A stretch of 8,768 nucleotides of DNA from JAICLL01 sp035252155 (GTDB lineage Bacteria > Planctomycetota > Planctomycetia > Pirellulales > JAICIG01): assembly GCA_035252155.1 (NCBI GenBank), contig DATFDL010000553.1, positions 1 through 8,768 of the forward strand. Reading direction: 5' to 3'. Positions 6,852-8,768 of this stretch are shown here, in pieces (positions within the stretch are counted from its first letter, which is position 1; every line of letters begins with the position of its first letter). The notes under the pieces are model-generated. The model worked only from the letters and a program-made list of their open reading frames with translations, ran no database searches and was not told the origin of the DNA. The translations under genes and the position numbers were made by a program.

Positions 6852-6899
6852 CGAGCGAAGAGCGATTGGCATCGAGATTGCACGATGCTCTTTCGCTCG
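6852..6899 (+). terminator. Stem-loop after the GAF/SpoIIE-like gene
   Basis: CGAGCGAAGAG (from 6852) pairs with CTCTTTCGCTCG (ending 6899) with a one-base bulge, and an inner 6-bp stem (6869-6874 with 6883-6888) is nested inside. It starts 4 nt after the stop codon. It lacks a following T-tract, so if it ends transcription it would not be a classic intrinsic terminator; it could instead protect the 3' end. Confidence 0.4.
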
Positions 6900-6956
6900 T
6901 ATCCGGTGACAAAAGGGTCGCGTGGCGGCTCAGCCGGAGGTACGCACCCCTTCGCT

Positions 6957-6961
6957 AGGAG
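6957..6961 (+). promoter_or_regulatory. Ribosome binding site of the small membrane protein gene
   Basis: AGGAG with a 7-nt spacer to GTG 6969. It sets the start of the 37-residue protein and argues against the longer frame from ATG 6885. Confidence 0.7.
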
Positions 6962-6968
6962 CTCGAAC

Positions 6969-7082
6969 GTGGTTCAAAAACTCGAAGAACGAACTGGGAA
7001 AATTGGCTGGGTCATTCTATGGCTTTTGGGAATTCCGCTGCCGATCTTATTGTTGTTGTACTTGTTGATGGGCGGCCACTAG
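6969..7082 (+). CDS. Small single-helix membrane protein (37 aa)
   Basis: A 37-residue protein starting at GTG 6969, placed by a well-spaced AGGAG. A short charged N-terminus (Q-K-L-E-E-R-T-G-K) is followed by one hydrophobic helix at about residues 11-33 containing W-V-I-L-W-L-L-G-I-P-L-P-I-L-L-L-L-Y-L-L, then M-G-G-H. Similar small bacterial proteins with an I-G-W-(V/L)-x-L-W-x-L-G-(V/I)-P-(I/L)-P core are, from memory, widespread but uncharacterised. The G-x-P-x-P kink in the middle is distinctive. It is probably an inner-membrane protein. Its TAG stop overlaps the stop codon of the convergent DUF4214 gene. An extension from ATG 6885 would add a Gly/Arg-rich segment with no sign of coding. 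Confidence 0.65.
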   Translation: MVQKLEERTGKIGWVILWLLGIPLPILLLLYLLMGGH

Positions 7083-8014
7083 GTGGCGCTTGGGTTGAAC
7101 ACCTGCGCCTCATTAAAATACTGCGGTAGATCGACCATCTCGTCGATCGCGTCGTCCCAGAACGGCTGCTTCTGAGCGTAGGGGCTATTCACCTGCAGTT
7201 CGTGGAAGAAGTGCTGCTGGGCCTGTGGCGTTAAGCGGCCCTGAAAGTAGAGCTGATTCCAGCCGCCGCCGGTCAGGTTGGCCAGCGCCGAATCGCCCGG
7301 ATCGTTGAGCAGTCGCAGCGCGGCTTCATCGGTGCTGTTGAACATCAGGGCGATGCCATTGCGCCCGAAGATAGCGCCCCAGGCGTTCAGTTGATTCAGC
7401 CAATACGTTTCTCCGCCAGGATCGGCAGCCCGGCCGAAAATGTCGGCATACATGCCGTCGACAAAGCCTTGGTCGGTCGCTCCGTGCAGCGCATAGTATT
7501 CGTCCGACCCCATGATCTCGGCGACCAAAAAACGCTCGTCGGTCGCTACCGCCGGCCCGACGTGGTCAGGTTCACCCAGTTGGGCGGAGAAAAATTGTAA
7601 GGCGCCAGGGTCGGCATCGCGGTGCAAAAACTGCTGAAACACGCAGTTGACCAGGTGCTGTTTGTACTCGGGAGTGGTCAGGAAGACCTGGACCACAAAG
7701 TCGCGCAGGCCCGCGCTGGCTGGTGTGTTTCCGCCCAACAGTGCCGTCCACGCTTGCTGTCCGCCCGGGTCGGCGTCGCGCCCCAGCAGTTCGCGATAGA
7801 GATTACTCACAAAAGTGGCGTTCGTCCCGTCGCCCGGCTGGCCGGGCAAGTAGCACGCAACTGCCTGGGCATCGGCCGCGCAGAGCCGACGCGGCTCAAG
7901 TAATTCCGCGCCAATGAATCGCCGCCTTTTCGAGGCCGGCATGCGGCGTCGTTGCGTGTCGCCTCTGGTCGAGAAAATGCCCGCGGGGTTCAAGCGGCCA
8001 ATCAAGGTGCGCAT
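7079..8014 (-). CDS. Exported DUF4214-repeat protein with LEPR-type N-terminal motif
   Basis: A 311-residue protein. The N-terminus has a basic stretch (S-K-R-R-R-F, 28-33) and L-L-E-P-R-R-L-C-A-A (38-47), a variant of the planctomycete LEPR-x-L-L motif found on secreted or surface proteins. DUF4214-like repeats follow, each with a G-R-D-A-D-P-G-type turn: G-R-D-A-D-P-G-G (78-85), H-R-D-A-D-P-G-A (131-138) and G-R-A-A-D-P-G-G (194-201). A degenerate fourth, L-Y-F-Q-G-R-L-T-P (255-263), falls on the same spacing. DUF4214 repeats occur in bacterial extracellular and surface-layer-associated proteins; no enzyme motif is seen. ATG 8014 is supported by GGAG (8023-8026, 8-nt spacer) and by a good promoter upstream. 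The protein is probably extracellular or cell-surface; its function is unknown. Confidence 0.88.
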   Translation of the reverse strand: MRTLIGRLNPAGIFSTRGDTQRRRMPASKRRRFIGAELLEPRRLCAADAQAVACYLPGQPGDGTNATFVSNLYRELLGRDADPGGQQAWTALLGGNTPASAGLRDFVVQVFLTTPEYKQHLVNCVFQQFLHRDADPGALQFFSAQLGEPDHVGPAVATDERFLVAEIMGSDEYYALHGATDQGFVDGMYADIFGRAADPGGETYWLNQLNAWGAIFGRNGIALMFNSTDEAALRLLNDPGDSALANLTGGGWNQLYFQGRLTPQAQQHFFHELQVNSPYAQKQPFWDDAIDEMVDLPQYFNEAQVFNPSAT

Positions 8015-8075
8015 CTCAATGTCTCCGAATCTAATGGTGCATGCAGAAAATCAGGGTGTCGAACGAACCGGTCGC

Positions 8076-8104
8076 AGTATAAGTCGGTGACGGGCCGTTG
8101 TGAA
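8076..8104 (-). promoter_or_regulatory. Sigma-70-like promoter of the DUF4214 gene
   Basis: On the minus strand, TTCACA (8099-8104, 5 of 6 consensus) and TATACT (8076-8081, 5 of 6) are separated by 17 bp. Transcription would start near 8069, giving a leader of about 55 nt that contains the GGAG at 8023-8026. Confidence 0.55.
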
Positions 8105-8354
8105 TCAAGCGGACTGTCATTCTTTGCCCGAGCGGAAAATCTTCACACGCAGGTCATAAAAAAGGAGGTGGCAACCCCAAACTCGTCCATTTTTTGGTTT
8201 TGTGGCCCGATAGCACTTAAGGCCGATTGGCGGTCGGCGAGAGAATGGTTTCTCTCCTGCGCTGCATGGCGCGCGGGCCTGGCGGGGCTCGAGCGTTTGC
8301 CTTGGCGGGCACGTGGCACTTCACCCAAGTGGGAGGGTAGTGGAGTACCGGGAC
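8105..8354 (+). other. Leader/intergenic region of the porin-like gene
   Basis: With the promoter at 8076-8104, this belongs to a 340-bp divergent gap without a supported gene. It holds an AAAGGAGGTG at 8161-8170, flanked by A6 (8158-8163) and T6 (8190-8195) that can pair, and a tight hairpin GAGAGAA/TTCTCTC (8239-8245 with 8250-8256). A small hairpin CACTT/AAGTG (8317-8321 with 8327-8331) is followed by GGAG at 8342-8345, the likely RBS for ATG 8355. I could not identify a convincing plus-strand promoter. A long untranslated leader is possible. Confidence 0.4.
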
Positions 8355-8768
8355 ATGATGACCAATCGACTGGCGGTGGCGGCCGCAATTTGGGGCCTGC
8401 TCTGCGCCGGTGCGAGCGTCGCCCAGCAACCTGGCAGCGGCCAGATCTTCTCTCCCCCGGAATCGGGGTCGTCCGCCGGCAACGCGGTTGCCAACGACAG
8501 TTACTACACGCCACAGTCGGCTCCGTCTGCTCCGCCCGCGGCCGGCCCAAAAAAAGTGGCCCGGCCCAAGTTCGGTTCGATTTCGGCCGCCTTCGCGCGG
8601 CAAGAATGCCCTTGCCCCGAAGAGGAGCAAAAAGAAGAGGAAGAAAAACCGTGCGTCCACTGCCCCGACGGATGCCTGGGCTGCTTTGGACCCGGCTGCT
8701 GCAATGTCGAGCTGGACGATCCATTCAAATTGGGCGACCAACTCCACTGCCTCAAGAAACACGACATC
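8355..8768 (+). CDS. Secreted Cys-rich protein, probable porin-like outer-membrane protein (5' part only)
   Basis: The first 138 codons of a gene cut by the window edge. Residues 1-24 form a clear signal peptide: M-M-T-N-R, then a hydrophobic stretch, and A-G-A-S-V-A before Q-Q. Next come a Ser/Pro/Ala-rich low-complexity linker (27-65) and a Cys-rich segment (85-116: C-P-C, an E/K run, C-x2-C-x3-C-x2-C, C-C). Last is D-D-P-F-K-L-G-D-Q-L-H-C-L-K-K-H-D-I. That final part resembles the junction just before the beta-barrel of planctomycete BBP2/OprB-type porins (a short D-D-P-x-K-L segment, then L-K-x-x-x-I leading into the barrel). The porin identity is inferred, since the barrel lies outside the window. 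ATG 8355 has GGAG (8342-8345) at 9 nt; ATG 8358 is an alternative. Confidence 0.6.
   Translation, partial: MMTNRLAVAAAIWGLLCAGASVAQQPGSGQIFSPPESGSSAGNAVANDSYYTPQSAPSAPPAAGPKKVARPKFGSISAAFARQECPCPEEEQKEEEEKPCVHCPDGCLGCFGPGCCNVELDDPFKLGDQLHCLKKHDI

Noticed and set aside
8143..8724. 193-residue minus-strand frame at the right end
   Set aside because: It is antisense to the porin-like gene, whose signal peptide, RBS and Cys pattern are convincing; the minus-strand product is Arg/Pro-rich low complexity.

Overview
The window looks like a chromosomal segment of a planctomycete, probably of the Pirellula type. The main reasons are the LEPR-type N-terminal motif (R-R-x..L-L-E-P-R-R-L) on a DUF4214-repeat exported protein at 7079-8014, and the start of a porin-like secreted protein with a Cys-rich linker at the right edge. 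The DNA is GC-rich, the genes are scattered on both strands with few operons, several starts lack a Shine-Dalgarno (SD) sequence, and some intergenic gaps hold palindromic repeat-like elements. No RNA genes, CRISPR arrays, insertion sequences, phage genes or recognisable defence genes are visible.

Left part, minus strand (54-2852): an amidase-signature hydrolase is followed, with a 4-bp ATGA overlap, by a YcsI-type DUF1445 protein. After a 298-bp gap with two palindromic structures comes a small DUF971 protein. The first two look translationally coupled and may act on related amide, lactam or amino-acid substrates.

Middle, plus strand (2948-7082): divergent from the amidase is a GT-B-type glycosyltransferase-like protein that resembles the N-terminal half of plant L-arabinokinase but has no kinase domain. 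It is followed by a two-CBS-domain protein with an unrecognised C-terminal domain. Next is a GAF plus SpoIIE/RsbU-like phosphatase protein in which most metal-binding aspartates appear to be lost, and then a 37-residue single-helix membrane protein with a good ribosome binding site.

Right part (7079-8768): the DUF4214 protein converges on the small membrane protein, and both use one CTAG palindrome as their stop codons. Its promoter region (good sigma-70-like boxes at 8076-8104) is shared divergently with the truncated porin-like gene that leaves the window at 8768.

The genes are mostly single-gene units, and I see no clear multi-gene new system. The best candidates for unusual biology are the apparent pseudophosphatase, the standalone arabinokinase-N-like protein and the amidase/DUF1445 pair.
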